Source: Palsa-504 sp963705835
GTDB taxonomy: Bacteria; Actinomycetota; Actinomycetes; Streptosporangiales; Streptosporangiaceae
DNA: 64,000 nt
Direction: 5' to 3'
NCBI GenBank assembly: GCA_963705835.1
Contig: CAVPLC010000088.1
Coordinates: forward strand, 62,001-126,000
Both the position numbers and the translations under genes were made by a program. The notes below the pieces were generated by a model, which did not search any database, was not told the origin of the DNA, and saw nothing but the letters and a program-made list of their open reading frames with translations. Position 1 is the first letter of the stretch; each line of letters starts with the position of its first letter. Shown piece by piece: positions 8,746 through 17,004 of the stretch.

Positions 8746-10043
8746 TTGACTGGCATCGTGGCTGACTGGCACGGCGGCTGGGCTCGGTATCGCGGGTGGC
8801 TGGCCGCGGTCCCCGCGACCCGGCACGCGCCCGCCGTGGCCGGGGTGGCGCTGGGGCTGGCCGCGCTGACCGAGGCGATCGCGCGGAGCGTGGCCGGCCA
8901 CCTGAGCGTCGTCGGCGTGCTGACCGCGGCCATCCTCGCGCTGTGCACCACGGTGCCGCTGGCCTTCCTCGGGCCGGCGGCCGCCGCCGTCTGCATCGTC
9001 GTGGCCGGGGTGCTGTCGCTCACGGCGTTCCGGCTGCTGACCGTGGCGGGCCTGGCCGCCACGCTGATCGCGGCGTACCTGCTCGGCCGGGACGGCTGGT
9101 CCCCGGGCGGCGCCCAGAACCGCGGCCAGCTGCTCGCGCCGGTGCTGGCCGTGCCGTTCGTGATCGTGGCGCTCACCGCAGGCCTTTCCCAGGGAACCCT
9201 GGAGGGCGTGCTGGCCGTGCTGGCGGCGGCGCTGGTCCCGGCGGCGGCCCTGACCGGGATCGCGCAGCGGGCCCGCGACCGGGCGAACGTGCACGTCGCG
9301 GCGCGCCAGGTCATCGCGGACTCGCTGGTGGAGCACACCGCGCGCGGGGAACGGGCGCGGATCGCCCGCGAGCTGCACGACGTGGTCGCCCACCACATCT
9401 CGATGATCGCGGTGCAGGCGGAAACGGCCCGGCTGGCCACCCCGGGGATGCCCGCCGCGGGCGCGCAGCGGCTGCGGGAGATCGGCGACACGGCACGGGC
9501 CGGGCTGACCGAGATGCGACGCCTGCTCAGCGTGCTGCGCGAGGACGCGCAGGACGACACGATCGCCGCCCGGCGCCCCCAGCCGGGCCTGCAGCAGCTC
9601 AACGAGCTGGTCGACGAGGCCAGGCAGGCCTCGGGCGCGGCCCTGCGGCTCATCGTGTCCGGGCCGCCCGCCCCGCTCGACCCGGGCGTGGAGCTCGCCG
9701 CCTACCGCATCATCCAGGAGGGCCTGACCAACGCCAGGCGGCACGCGCCGGGGGCCGCGGTCGACGTGGAACTGCGCTTCGGGGAGGCCGCGCTGCGGCT
9801 GCGGATCAGGGACAACGGCCCCGGGCCTTCCGCGGCTCCGCGTCCGGGTCCGGCTCCGGGTCCGGGTTCGGCTCCGGCTCGGGTTCGGGTTCGGCTTCGG
9901 CTTCGGTGGCCCATGGCCACGGGCTGACCGGCATGCGCGAGCGTGCCGCCGCGGCCGGCGGGGAGCTGCGCACCGGCGCCGCACCGGGCGGCGGGTTCCT
10001 GATCGAGGCCACCCTGCCGGCCACGGCGGAGGTACTTGGATGA
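8746..10043 (+). CDS. Sensor histidine kinase, DesK/NarX type (frameshifted near 9825)
   Basis: Five or six N-terminal membrane spans are followed by a HisKA_3 dimerisation box with the phospho-acceptor in ARIARELHDVVAHH (about residue 210). An N-box (IIQEGLTNARRHAP) and the G1 motif DNGPG follow. Right after DNGPG, at about 9821-9830, the frame is lost by what looks like one missing base. The true C-terminus GHGLTGMRERAAAAGG to the stop at 10043 is in the next frame and overlaps the response regulator as ATGA. Between lies a Gly-Ser-rich stretch of about 20 residues encoded by six-base near-repeats. The start is TTG 8746 behind AGGAGGAGG at 8733-8741; GTG 8758 is an alternative. Confidence 0.8.
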
Positions 10044-10741
10044 GCACCGACGCCTCGCCGATCCGGATCATCGTGGCCGACGATCACCACGTGGTCCGCA
10101 CCGGCTTCGCCGCGCTGCTGGACACCCAGCCGGACTTCACCGTGGTCGGCACGGCCTGCGACGGGACGGAGGCGGTGCGGGCCTGCCGGGAGCTGTCCCC
10201 CGACGTCATCTTGATGGACGTCCGGATGCCGGTGATGGACGGCATCGAGGCCACCCGGGAGCTCGCCGGGTCCGGGCCGGACGGCAGCGCCGGGCCCAGG
10301 GTCCTCATCCTGACCACCTTCGACCTGGACCATTACGTGTACGACGCGCTGCGCGCGGGCGCCAGCGGCTTCCTGCTCAAGGACGTCACCGCGGAGCGGC
10401 TGTTCGACGCGGTGCGCGTGGTCGCGGCCGGGGAGGCGCTGCTCGCGCCCGCCGTCACCCGCCGCCTGATCAGCGAGTTCACCCGGCTGCGTCCCCGGCC
10501 GTCCGCCCCGTCCTCGGCCGCGCTCGGCACCTTGACGCCGCGGGAGACGCAGGTGCTGCGGCTGGTCGCGGAGGGCCTGTCCAACCCGGAGATCGCGGCC
10601 CGCCTCGTGGTCACGGAGGAGACGGTGAAAACCCACGTCAGCCGCATGCTGAGCAAACTCGGATTGCGCGACCGGACGCAAGCCGTGGTCACCGCTTATG
10701 AATCCGGACTCGTAATTCCCGGATCCCGGGAACCGGGCTAG
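10040..10741 (+). CDS. NarL/FixJ-family response regulator
   Basis: This 233-residue protein has a receiver domain (residues 8-130) with acidic pocket VADDHH, phospho-acceptor Asp60 in DVILMDVRMP and the conserved lysine in FLLKDV. A C-terminal LuxR helix-turn-helix follows (LTPRETQVLRLVAEGLS, VVTEETVKTHVSRML). The start overlaps the kinase stop by four bases, so the pair is translationally coupled. By position it should be phosphorylated by that kinase and control the divergent ABC exporter operon (5.3-8.6 kb). This is an inference from context and is supported only by the common architecture. Confidence 0.92.
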   Translation: MSTDASPIRIIVADDHHVVRTGFAALLDTQPDFTVVGTACDGTEAVRACRELSPDVILMDVRMPVMDGIEATRELAGSGPDGSAGPRVLILTTFDLDHYVYDALRAGASGFLLKDVTAERLFDAVRVVAAGEALLAPAVTRRLISEFTRLRPRPSAPSSAALGTLTPRETQVLRLVAEGLSNPEIAARLVVTEETVKTHVSRMLSKLGLRDRTQAVVTAYESGLVIPGSREPG

Positions 10742-10794
10742 GACGCGGTGGGCTCGCCCAGGACCGGCGCCGGGCGACCGGTAATTTAAGTAAT

Positions 10795-10814
10795 CCCAGC
10801 CGTAACAACCGTCA
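10795..10814 (+). repeat. 20-bp direct repeat, left copy
   Basis: The sequence cccagccgtaacaaccgtca is identical to 15492-15511, the 3' edge of ptsH. The two copies flank the whole conservon in the same orientation. In the right copy the final TCA is the ptsH stop codon read on the minus strand. Confidence 0.85.
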
Positions 10815-10846
10815 CACTGATTTGGCTGTGTAGTGGCAGGAACCGA

Positions 10847-10882
10847 GGCCCGTTCGGGATAAAAGATCTTTTTACCTAACGG
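10847..10882. promoter_or_regulatory. Inverted-repeat element GGCCCGTTCGG-N17-CCTAACGG
   Basis: The outer 19 positions are identical to an element at 36173-36206 upstream of the adenosine deaminase gene. The spacer is A+T-rich (17 bp here, 15 bp there) and here contains the palindrome AAAAGATCTTTT. GCCCGTT (10848-10854) pairs with AACGGGC (10878-10884). It could be an operator, a promoter with flanking sites, or a small intergenic repeat. Confidence 0.45.
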
Positions 10883-10927
10883 GCAGTGGTGACCGCGGAA
10901 AGACATGTCTTCTCGCTCGGTGGGAAT

Positions 10928-10985
10928 TCAGCCGCCGACCTTCGTGGCCTCGGCGAGTATGGCGATGAGCGCGGCGACGGGCCTG
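10928..10985 (-). pseudogene. Decayed 3' fragment of ptsH (HPr)
   Basis: Read on the minus strand this encodes VAALIAILAEATKVGG and then a stop. That closely matches the C-terminus VAALIDILGHVTKVGG of the intact HPr gene at 15509-15781. Upstream of these 16 or so codons the similarity ends and there is no start. It is a partial duplication left at the other side of the conservon. The nucleotide match around GCCGCCGACCTT and GAGCGCGGCGAC is clear by eye. Confidence 0.72.
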
Positions 10986-11435
10986 GGGGCCACAGGGGCC
11001 ACCCGAGGCGGCAGACCCCGGACGGGGAGCGGCCCGGCCCACCCGACCGGCTGGCGGCCGCGGGCATCCTTGGCCGCAGGACCACGCCGCGTAGTCCCGG
11101 AGCACGGTCACGTAGCACCCGAAGGTGACGAAAGAGCATAAAGCATGATTTGGTGAACCGATTCTGGAAAGAAGCCGAAAAATGGTAACTGAATGTGCTA
11201 AGCAACTACGTACCGGGTCTCGTAGGCCAGGATCCGGGACGGCGCTTTCTTGACCTCAGGCGGGGGATGAGGGGCGCAGGGGGGTCGCAGTGCAGGTGTG
11301 CCGATCAGCGTGCAGTGCACCCGGTGGCGTGCCCTGCTTATCCAGGGCGACCGCCAGGGCTAACCTCCCGGGCGTTTGGGCGCCGGGCTGCCCTGTTCTT
11401 CTGAATCGTCCACCCGAGTCCTGCGAAGAGGTGCC

Positions 11436-14036
11436 ATGGCTACCGACCCGCCACCGCCCCGCACCAGGTCCGCGCGGCTGACGCTGGTCAGCCTGCTCCT
11501 GATCCCGCTGCTGTCGCTGGCGGCGCTGTGGGGGTTCACCGCCAGCATCACGCTCGGCAACGTCATCCGTTACCAGCACTACAACACGATGTTCAACACG
11601 ATTACCGGCAGTGTCACCTCGCTGGAGGAGACACTCCCGGTCGAGCGCGCGCTCACCCTCGTCTGGCTGGGAGGTGACCGCCAATCGACCCTGGTGCGAG
11701 CTGGGCTGGTGGCCGCGCGCCGCAACACCGACAGGATTACGCCGCAGGTCCGCAGCTCACTCATGGCGGTACACGGTCTGTTTCGCGCGGCCGCGGTAGC
11801 GCAGATGAACGTCTTCCTCGCGGACCTGTCCGGCCTGGGCCAGATACGCGCAGCGGTCGACTCCGGAGCGGACGACACGGTGGCGGCATTCAACGGCTAC
11901 ACCTCCATCAGCATCGCCGAATACGAGATCTTCCAAATCTTGTCGACGGCGCCCGACCCCGAGCTCAGCCTCATGACGCAGGCGGCCATCGCGGAGGCCC
12001 GGGGACAGGAGTTCACCGGCGGCGCGGTTTCCCTGATCGAGGGGGCGCTCGCGAGGCGCGGCCTGATGACGCAGCCCGAGCGGGTGCTCTTCGCGCAGAT
12101 GGCGGGCCAGCAGAACCTGGAGGTCGGCGACATGTTCTCGCTGGCTGACCCGACCATGGCGACCCTGTTCGCGCGGACGTACGACTCGCCCGCCTACCGC
12201 AGTCTCCGGGCCATCGAGAACCAGATCGAGGCCAGCCCGGCCGACCGGCCGATACCGGTCAATCCCGCGACCTTCCAGGCCACCGCCCAGGCATTCCAGG
12301 CGGAGGTGACGGCGGGCGGGCAGCAGATCGGCGTCGTGCTGGCCGCGCAGTCGGCGCGTCTGCGCGACAGGACGGTGAACGAGCTTTACCTGGCCGGCGG
12401 CCTCGGCCTGGCCGCGGTTCTGGCCTCCGTCTTCGTCATGGTGCGATTCGGCCGCAGGCTGCGGATCGAGCTCACCGACTTGTATCAGAGCGCCAGGCAG
12501 ATGGCCAACGAGCGGCTGCCGCGACTGGTCGAGCGGCTGCACCGCGGCGAGGACGTGAACGTCGAGGAGGAGTCGCCGCCGCTGAAGGTGGGCCATATCA
12601 CCGAGATCGCGAACGTCGCGCAGGCCTTCTCCACCGTGCAGCGCACGGCCGTCGAGACCGCCGTCGGCCAGGCCAGCCTGCGCAAGGGCGTCAACCAGGT
12701 GTTCGTCCACCTCTCGCTGCGGAACCAGTCGCTGCTGCACCGGCAGCTCGGCATGCTCGACACCATGGAGCGGGGGACCAGCGACCCGGCCCTCCTGGGG
12801 GACCTGTTCGGGCTGGACCACCTCACCACCCGCATGCAGCGGCACGCCGAGAGCCTGCTGATCCTGGCCGGGGCCACGCCGGGCCGCGGCTGGCGCGACC
12901 CGGTGCCGGTGGTCGACGTCCTGCAGGCGGCGGTCGCGGAGGTCGAGGACTACGTCCGGGTGGACGTGATGACCGAGTCCGCCGACGCCGTGGCCGGGAT
13001 CGCGGTGAACGACGTCATCCACCTCATCGCCGAACTGGTCGAGAACGCCACCGCGTTCTCCCCGCCGAATACCCGGGTGATGATCAGCGGCAGCGTCGTC
13101 GGCCACGGCTTCGCGGTGGAGATCGAGGATCGCGGGCTTGGCATAGCGCCGGACGCACTGGCCGCCATCAACGAGCAGCTGGCCATCCCGCCCGAGTTCG
13201 ACCTGGCCAACAGCGACCAGCTCGGCCTGTTCGTGACCGGCAAGCTTGCCGCCAGGCACGGGATCAGAGTGACGCTGCGGATGTCTCCCTACCGCGGAAC
13301 CACGGCCATCGTGGTGCTCCCGTGGGAGATCATCGTGCCCGAGCACGAGGCCGACGCCTGGTTCAGGTCCGGGGGCATCGGCCAGCTGTCGATGGCGGCC
13401 GCGAACCGAGAGCACAGTCCGGCATTCGGAATGACCGGCCGGCACCGGCTCGGACTCCCACCCTCCCCGCAGGAAGACAGCAGGGCCGACGGGACCGAGC
13501 TGGCCGGAGGGCCGCAGGCACCGACGGCGGACGCCGCGTCCTGGTTCTCTGTGCCGCTACCGGCCGCACCGGACCAGCCCGGATGGTCGGAGCCCAGCCC
13601 GGCGCAAGCGCAGCCCGGATCGCCGATGGCGGCGGCCGCGGCCTGGGCCATTGGGCCGACGGAGCCCAACGGGTTCGGCGGGTCGCCTGAAGTCACCGGG
13701 TCTACCGGAGTCACCGGGTCGGACCCCAATCCTCCTCGCCGGCCCGCGAACGGCACGGCAGCCGGCGGGACCTACCTGGGCCTGCCCCGGCGAGTGCGCC
13801 AGGCCAGCCTCGCCCCGCAGCTTCGCGGCGGGCTCGGCGCCGAGCCCGCCACCAGCGTCCTTCACCCGCGAGAGGCCGCCGAGTCATCGCCACTTTCACC
13901 CGAGCAGACAAGCAGCCGGCTGTCCGCGCTGCAAGAAGGATGGCTGGCCGGCCGCCTCGACGACCTGGACAGCCCCGTGGCCGACCCTTCGGGGCCGGAC
14001 CTCGGCGGGCGGCCGGAAGGCACATCAGGCGGGTAA
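11436..14036 (+). CDS. cvnA: Conservon sensor kinase-like protein (CvnA type)
   Basis: This 866-residue protein has a first membrane span at residues 12-35, an extracellular nitrate/nitrite-sensing-like helical domain of about 280 residues and a second span (LYLAGGLGLAAVLASVFVMV). A HAMP linker, a degenerate dimerisation helix (NQVFVHLSLRNQSLLHRQL) and a GHKL ATPase domain follow (LIAELVENATAFSPP, EDRGLGI, LGLFVTGKLAARHGI). The last 200 residues are Pro/Ser/Gly-rich and disordered. Conservon kinases lack the standard H-box and signal through their roadblock and GTPase partners. ATG 11436 follows GAAGAGGTG. It is the first gene of a four-gene operon; the signal is unknown. Confidence 0.92.
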   Translation: MATDPPPPRTRSARLTLVSLLLIPLLSLAALWGFTASITLGNVIRYQHYNTMFNTITGSVTSLEETLPVERALTLVWLGGDRQSTLVRAGLVAARRNTDRITPQVRSSLMAVHGLFRAAAVAQMNVFLADLSGLGQIRAAVDSGADDTVAAFNGYTSISIAEYEIFQILSTAPDPELSLMTQAAIAEARGQEFTGGAVSLIEGALARRGLMTQPERVLFAQMAGQQNLEVGDMFSLADPTMATLFARTYDSPAYRSLRAIENQIEASPADRPIPVNPATFQATAQAFQAEVTAGGQQIGVVLAAQSARLRDRTVNELYLAGGLGLAAVLASVFVMVRFGRRLRIELTDLYQSARQMANERLPRLVERLHRGEDVNVEEESPPLKVGHITEIANVAQAFSTVQRTAVETAVGQASLRKGVNQVFVHLSLRNQSLLHRQLGMLDTMERGTSDPALLGDLFGLDHLTTRMQRHAESLLILAGATPGRGWRDPVPVVDVLQAAVAEVEDYVRVDVMTESADAVAGIAVNDVIHLIAELVENATAFSPPNTRVMISGSVVGHGFAVEIEDRGLGIAPDALAAINEQLAIPPEFDLANSDQLGLFVTGKLAARHGIRVTLRMSPYRGTTAIVVLPWEIIVPEHEADAWFRSGGIGQLSMAAANREHSPAFGMTGRHRLGLPPSPQEDSRADGTELAGGPQAPTADAASWFSVPLPAAPDQPGWSEPSPAQAQPGSPMAAAAAWAIGPTEPNGFGGSPEVTGSTGVTGSDPNPPRRPANGTAAGGTYLGLPRRVRQASLAPQLRGGLGAEPATSVLHPREAAESSPLSPEQTSSRLSALQEGWLAGRLDDLDSPVADPSGPDLGGRPEGTSGG

Positions 14037-14065
14037 TCCGAACCGAACGATCGTGAGGTTGAGTC

Positions 14066-14488
14066 ATGACGCAGACGAAGAGCAACGGGGAGCAGCTCGG
14101 CTGGCTGCTGGACAACCTGGTCGCCCGGGTCACGAACGTCCGCCAGGCGCTGCTCCTGTCCAGGGATGGCCTGGTCGTGGCGAAGTCACAGAACCTGAGC
14201 CGCGAGGAAGGCGACAACCTGTCGGCCCTGGCCGCGGGCGTGCATAGCCTGGCCCGCGGGGTCGGACGGCAGGTCGGCGGCGAGGAGGTGCGGCAGACCA
14301 TCATCGAGATGGATTCCGCGTTCATGTTCGTGATGGCCGCCGGGCAGGGTACCTGCCTGGCCGTGCTCGCCTCGGCTGATGCCAACCTGGGCGTAATGTC
14401 CTATGAAATGGCCATGCTGGTGCGACGGATGGGCGTGCACCTCACCGCCGGGCCGAGGCAGGACGATCACGAACCAGTCGTGGGCTGA
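14066..14488 (+). CDS. cvnB: Roadblock/LC7 domain protein (CvnB type)
   Basis: This 140-residue roadblock/LC7 protein begins with LGWLLDNLVARVTNVRQALL and has the typical beta-hairpin LLLSRDGLVVAKS, then AAGVHSLARGVGR and the strand SAFMFVMAAGQGTCLAVLAS. Family members are dimeric and act as regulators of the cognate Ras-like GTPase, analogous to MglB with MglA in Myxococcus. It lies 29 bp after cvnA and 4 bp before cvnC, so the four genes should be one transcript. It should act at the inner face of the membrane with the kinase-like CvnA. Confidence 0.94.
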   Translation: MTQTKSNGEQLGWLLDNLVARVTNVRQALLLSRDGLVVAKSQNLSREEGDNLSALAAGVHSLARGVGRQVGGEEVRQTIIEMDSAFMFVMAAGQGTCLAVLASADANLGVMSYEMAMLVRRMGVHLTAGPRQDDHEPVVG

Positions 14489-14492
14489 GCGC

Positions 14493-14867
14493 ATGAGCGC
14501 GCCGAGGGACAGGTGGCTTGACCGGGAAGCGGGACCGATCGTGCGGCCGTACGCCGTCACGAAGGGACGCACCGCGCCCGCTCCCGGGTCGTACGTCGGG
14601 TTGATCGACGTCGTGACGGCCGTCGCCGATCCGCGGCTCCCGGCCGATACGCGGCTCAGCCGCGACCACCGCCGGCTCCTGAGCTACTGTCGTCAGCCCA
14701 TCACGGTGGTGGATCTGGCCTCCGACATCGACCTCCCAGTGGGAGTGGTCCGCGTGCTGCTCAGTGACCTGAGGCAGTACGGGGTGCTCCGGGTCGCGAC
14801 TCCTCCGGGATCGGTAACCAATGACCGTCTACTGAGGGACGTGCTGGATGGACTACAGACTCTCTGA
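14493..14867 (+). CDS. cvnC: DUF742 protein of conservon (CvnC type)
   Basis: This 124-residue DUF742 protein has an N-terminal WLDREAGPIVRPYAVTKGRT motif and a C-terminal winged-helix-like part (RLLSYCRQPITVVDLASDI, VGVVRVLLSDLRQYGVLRV). Both are diagnostic of the third conservon component. Its biochemical role is still poorly defined; it is thought to join the membrane-associated complex with the roadblock and GTPase subunits. The ATG at 14493 is chosen because an upstream in-frame codon would sit inside cvnB. It overlaps the GTPase gene by 20 bp. Confidence 0.92.
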   Translation: MSAPRDRWLDREAGPIVRPYAVTKGRTAPAPGSYVGLIDVVTAVADPRLPADTRLSRDHRRLLSYCRQPITVVDLASDIDLPVGVVRVLLSDLRQYGVLRVATPPGSVTNDRLLRDVLDGLQTL

Positions 14868-15468
14868 CACGGCCGAGGCGGGGGTGGTGCCCGCCACGGC
14901 CAAGATCCTGATCGCGGGGGGATTCGGGGTGGGCAAGACCACCCTGGTCGGCGCGATCAGCGAGGTCCGCCCGCTGTCTACCGAGGAAGACCTCAGCGAT
15001 CGCAGCATCGGCATCGACGACATCCGCGGCGCGGACCGCAAGACCACGACGACGGTGGCGATGGACTTCGGCCGGATAACCTTCAGGGCCGACCTGACTC
15101 TGTACCTTTTCGGCACGCCCGGGCAGGAACGTTTCTGGTTCATGTGGGATGAGCTGGCCTACGGGGCGGTCGGGGCGGTGGTGCTGGCCGACACGCGGCG
15201 CCTGGCCGACTGCTTCGCCGCGGTGGACTACTTCGAGCACCGCGCCACGCCGTTCCTGGTCGCGGTCAACCGCTTCGACGGCGCCCCGAGTTACCGGCCG
15301 GAAGATGTCCAGATCGCCCTGGACCTCGACCCGGACACGCCCGTGGTGCTCTGCGACGCGCGGCAGCGCGATTCCGTCAAGAAGGTTCTCATCGCCCTGG
15401 TCAGGCACGCGATCACCAAGAGCAGGGCGAACCTGGAGTACCAAGGCAAGCCGCTGCCCGCGGGCTAG
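14848..15468 (+). CDS. cvnD: Ras-like GTPase of conservon (CvnD type)
   Basis: This 206-residue small GTPase has the P-loop GGFGVGKTT, switch/G2 threonines in KTTTTVAMDFG, the G3-like TLYLFGTPGQER (DxxG replaced as in MglA-type proteins) and the G4 variant NRFD. Family knowledge places it as the signalling switch of the conservon. CvnA/B are thought to set its nucleotide state at the membrane. Overlap with cvnC indicates coupling. The usual fifth gene, a cvnE cytochrome P450, does not follow; the next gene is ptsH on the opposite strand. Confidence 0.93.
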   Translation: MDYRLSDTAEAGVVPATAKILIAGGFGVGKTTLVGAISEVRPLSTEEDLSDRSIGIDDIRGADRKTTTTVAMDFGRITFRADLTLYLFGTPGQERFWFMWDELAYGAVGAVVLADTRRLADCFAAVDYFEHRATPFLVAVNRFDGAPSYRPEDVQIALDLDPDTPVVLCDARQRDSVKKVLIALVRHAITKSRANLEYQGKPLPAG

Positions 15469-15491
15469 TGCGCAGAGGCGACTGCCGCCTG

Positions 15492-15511
15492 CCCAGCCGT
15501 AACAACCGTCA
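15492..15511 (+). repeat. 20-bp direct repeat, right copy
   Basis: Identical to 10795-10814. The last three bases are the complement of the ptsH stop codon. Together the copies bracket the conservon and suggest a duplication associated with its insertion beside ptsH. Confidence 0.85.
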
Positions 15512-15781
15512 GCCGCCGACCTTGGTGACGTGACCGAGGATGTCTATGAGCGCGGCGACCGCCTCCCGCGCGTCGGGGCCCGCGGCCTTGACCGTCAGGT
15601 GCTGGCCGCTGGTGGCGCCGAGGCCCATCACGCCGAGCACGCTCTTGGCGTCCGCCGTGTGGCCGCCCGCGGTGACCGAGACCGCCGAGGCGAACCGGCC
15701 GGCCGCCACCGCGAGGGCCCCGGCCGGACGGGCGTGCAGATCGCCCTCCAGGGTGATCTCCTGCTCATAGCTTGCGGGCAT
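15509..15781 (-). CDS. ptsH: Phosphocarrier protein HPr
   Basis: This 90-residue HPr carries the active-site motif GDLHARPAG with phospho-acceptor His16. The Ser46 region reads DAKSVLGVMGLGA, as in regulatory HPr proteins of Gram-positive bacteria. It accepts phosphate from enzyme I (17005-18625) and can pass it to DhaM, encoded just upstream. The first 17 bp overlap the 3' end of dhaM, so the two are co-translated. A decayed copy of its last codons lies at 10928. Placement in the dihydroxyacetone locus suggests that its main task here is to drive DhaKLM. Confidence 0.93.
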   Translation of the reverse strand: MPASYEQEITLEGDLHARPAGALAVAAGRFASAVSVTAGGHTADAKSVLGVMGLGATSGQHLTVKAAGPDAREAVAALIDILGHVTKVGG

Positions 15782-16163
15782 GACGAGCCTCCTCAGCCGC
15801 GGCGGCGACCGCCTTGACGTCCCCGCCCGAGGCGGCGGCGACCGTGGCCGCGACCGCGCCCTCGACGAACGGCGCGTCGGCCAGCAGCACGCTGGTGGCG
15901 TCGCCATGGTCCTCCAGCACCGCGCGCACGGTGAGCACGGCGCTGCCCAGGTCCGGCAGCACCACCACGCCGGCTCCGCTGTCGGCCTGGCTCAGCCCGC
16001 GGGACACCTTCGCCGCGCTGGTGCCCAGGTCCCCCTCGTCGGTGCCTCCGGCCGCGATGATGGTGACCGTCCCGCCGCTGACCTGACCGGCGAGATGGGC
16101 GGCGCCCTGGGCGAGTTCGGCGCTGTGCGACACGAGGACGATCCCGACGGTGGCGCGGCTCAT
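15765..16163 (-). CDS. dhaM: Dihydroxyacetone kinase phosphotransfer subunit DhaM (EIIA-mannose fold)
   Basis: This 132-residue protein has the PTS EIIA(Man)-like start VGIVLVSHSAELAQG with phospho-acceptor His13 and the TDEGDLGTSA motif typical of DhaM. It takes phosphate from HPr and regenerates ATP from ADP bound on DhaL. Unlike the E. coli fusion, HPr and enzyme I are separate genes here. The ATG at 16163 is chosen because longer versions would cross the operator and the iclR start. It is divergent from the IclR gene across a 41-bp gap holding an operator-like sequence. Confidence 0.9.
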   Translation of the reverse strand: MSRATVGIVLVSHSAELAQGAAHLAGQVSGGTVTIIAAGGTDEGDLGTSAAKVSRGLSQADSGAGVVVLPDLGSAVLTVRAVLEDHGDATSVLLADAPFVEGAVAATVAAASGGDVKAVAAAAEEARHARKL

Positions 16164-16179
16164 GGCATATCCTGAATGT

Positions 16180-16198
16180 TGTTCGGTATCGCTGAAAG
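16180..16198. promoter_or_regulatory. Probable IclR-type operator between dhaM and iclR
   Basis: TGTTCGGTATCGCTGAAAG matches 14 of 19 positions of TGTTCGACATCGTCGAACG at 21150-21168 in front of glpF. Both sit in promoters of the glycerol/dihydroxyacetone genes. The best candidate binder is the IclR protein encoded from 16205, which would then also be autoregulated. Confidence 0.55.
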
Positions 16199-16204
16199 GG
16201 CGAC

Positions 16205-16984
16205 ATGATCCAGTCGGTACAGCGCGCAGCCCAGATCCTCGCCGTGCTCGGCTCGGGGACGCCACGCCTCGGCGTGACCGAGATCGCCGAACGAGTCGGC
16301 CTGGCCAAGCCGACGGTGCACGGGCTGCTGCGCACGCTGGAGGCGCAGGACCTGGTCACGCAGGACCCCGACACCGGCAAGTACAGCCTCGGCCCCGGGG
16401 TGCTCCAGCTCGGCAACGCCTACCTGGACGGTTCCGAGCTGCGGGCCAGGTCGCTGCGGTGGGCCGAGTCGCTGGCCCAGCAGGCCGGCGAGGCGGTCTG
16501 GGTCGCGACGCTGTCCGGGTCGAGGGTGATCGTGCTGCACCACGTGTTCCGGCCGGACAAGACGGTCCAGATCCTCGAGGTCGGCGCGGCCATCCCGTGG
16601 CACGCCTGCGCCCTCGGCCACGCGATCGTGGCGCACCTGCCCGCCGGTCAGCGTGCCCGGGCGCTGGCCGCCGACCTGGCCCCGCTGACCGGCCGGACCA
16701 AGACGACCAGGACCGCGCTGACCCGCGCGCTCACCCAGGTGCGCCAGCGCGGGTACGCGGTGGAGGACCAGGAGGCGACCGTGGGCGACGCCGGCATCGC
16801 GGCGCCCATCTTGTCCAGGGACGGCGTGGTGGCCGGGGCGATCGGGGTGGTCGGCGCGGCCGACCGGCTGCTGGCGCCCGGCACCCGGGACGAGCTCGTA
16901 CGTCAGGTAGTCCTGGCCGCCAGGGCCACCTCGCGGGACCTGGGCGCGGGCCGCGGCGGCCTGGCGCTCTCCGCGCTGAGCTGA
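16205..16984 (+). CDS. IclR-family regulator of the glycerol/dihydroxyacetone genes
   Basis: This 259-residue protein has an N-terminal winged helix (SVQRAAQILAVLGSG, VTEIAERVGLAKPTVHGLL) and a C-terminal IclR effector domain (WHACALGHAIVAHLP, GIAAPILSRDGVVAGAIGVVG). It resembles GylR-type regulators of glycerol catabolism. It is divergent from dhaM-ptsH and convergent with ptsI (20-bp gap), so it sits inside the system it probably controls. Operator-like palindromes occur at its own promoter and upstream of glpF. The effector, perhaps glycerol 3-phosphate or dihydroxyacetone, is not determinable. Confidence 0.88.
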   Translation: MIQSVQRAAQILAVLGSGTPRLGVTEIAERVGLAKPTVHGLLRTLEAQDLVTQDPDTGKYSLGPGVLQLGNAYLDGSELRARSLRWAESLAQQAGEAVWVATLSGSRVIVLHHVFRPDKTVQILEVGAAIPWHACALGHAIVAHLPAGQRARALAADLAPLTGRTKTTRTALTRALTQVRQRGYAVEDQEATVGDAGIAAPILSRDGVVAGAIGVVGAADRLLAPGTRDELVRQVVLAARATSRDLGAGRGGLALSALS

Positions 16985-17004
16985 GTCCTCGGGCCGGGCG
17001 GGCA

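Larger units (their letters stand above)
10742..11435. other. 694-bp non-coding interval upstream of the conservon
   Basis: No convincing gene. It holds one copy of a 20-bp direct repeat (10795-10814), an A+T-rich inverted-repeat element (10847-10882), a 12-bp perfect palindrome AAGACATGTCTT (10900-10911) and a decayed copy of the 3' end of ptsH (from 10928). The rest is an A+T-richer leader that probably contains the promoter of the conservon. A short inverted repeat CTACG/CGTAG sits near 11208-11226. Confidence 0.6.

Noticed and set aside
9840..9905. Phase-variable contingency repeat in the histidine kinase
   Set aside because: The unit is six bases, so changes in copy number would not switch the frame. 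The frame loss lies just upstream and fits a missing C.
15149..15502. Alternative plus-strand frame extending past cvnD
   Set aside because: Shadow frame in the GTPase gene; the true frame has P-loop and G3/G4 motifs and stops at 15468.
10795..15511. The 20-bp direct repeats as attachment sites of an integrative element
   Set aside because: No integrase, recombinase or transfer gene lies between them and no tRNA adjoins. A partial ptsH duplication explains them better.
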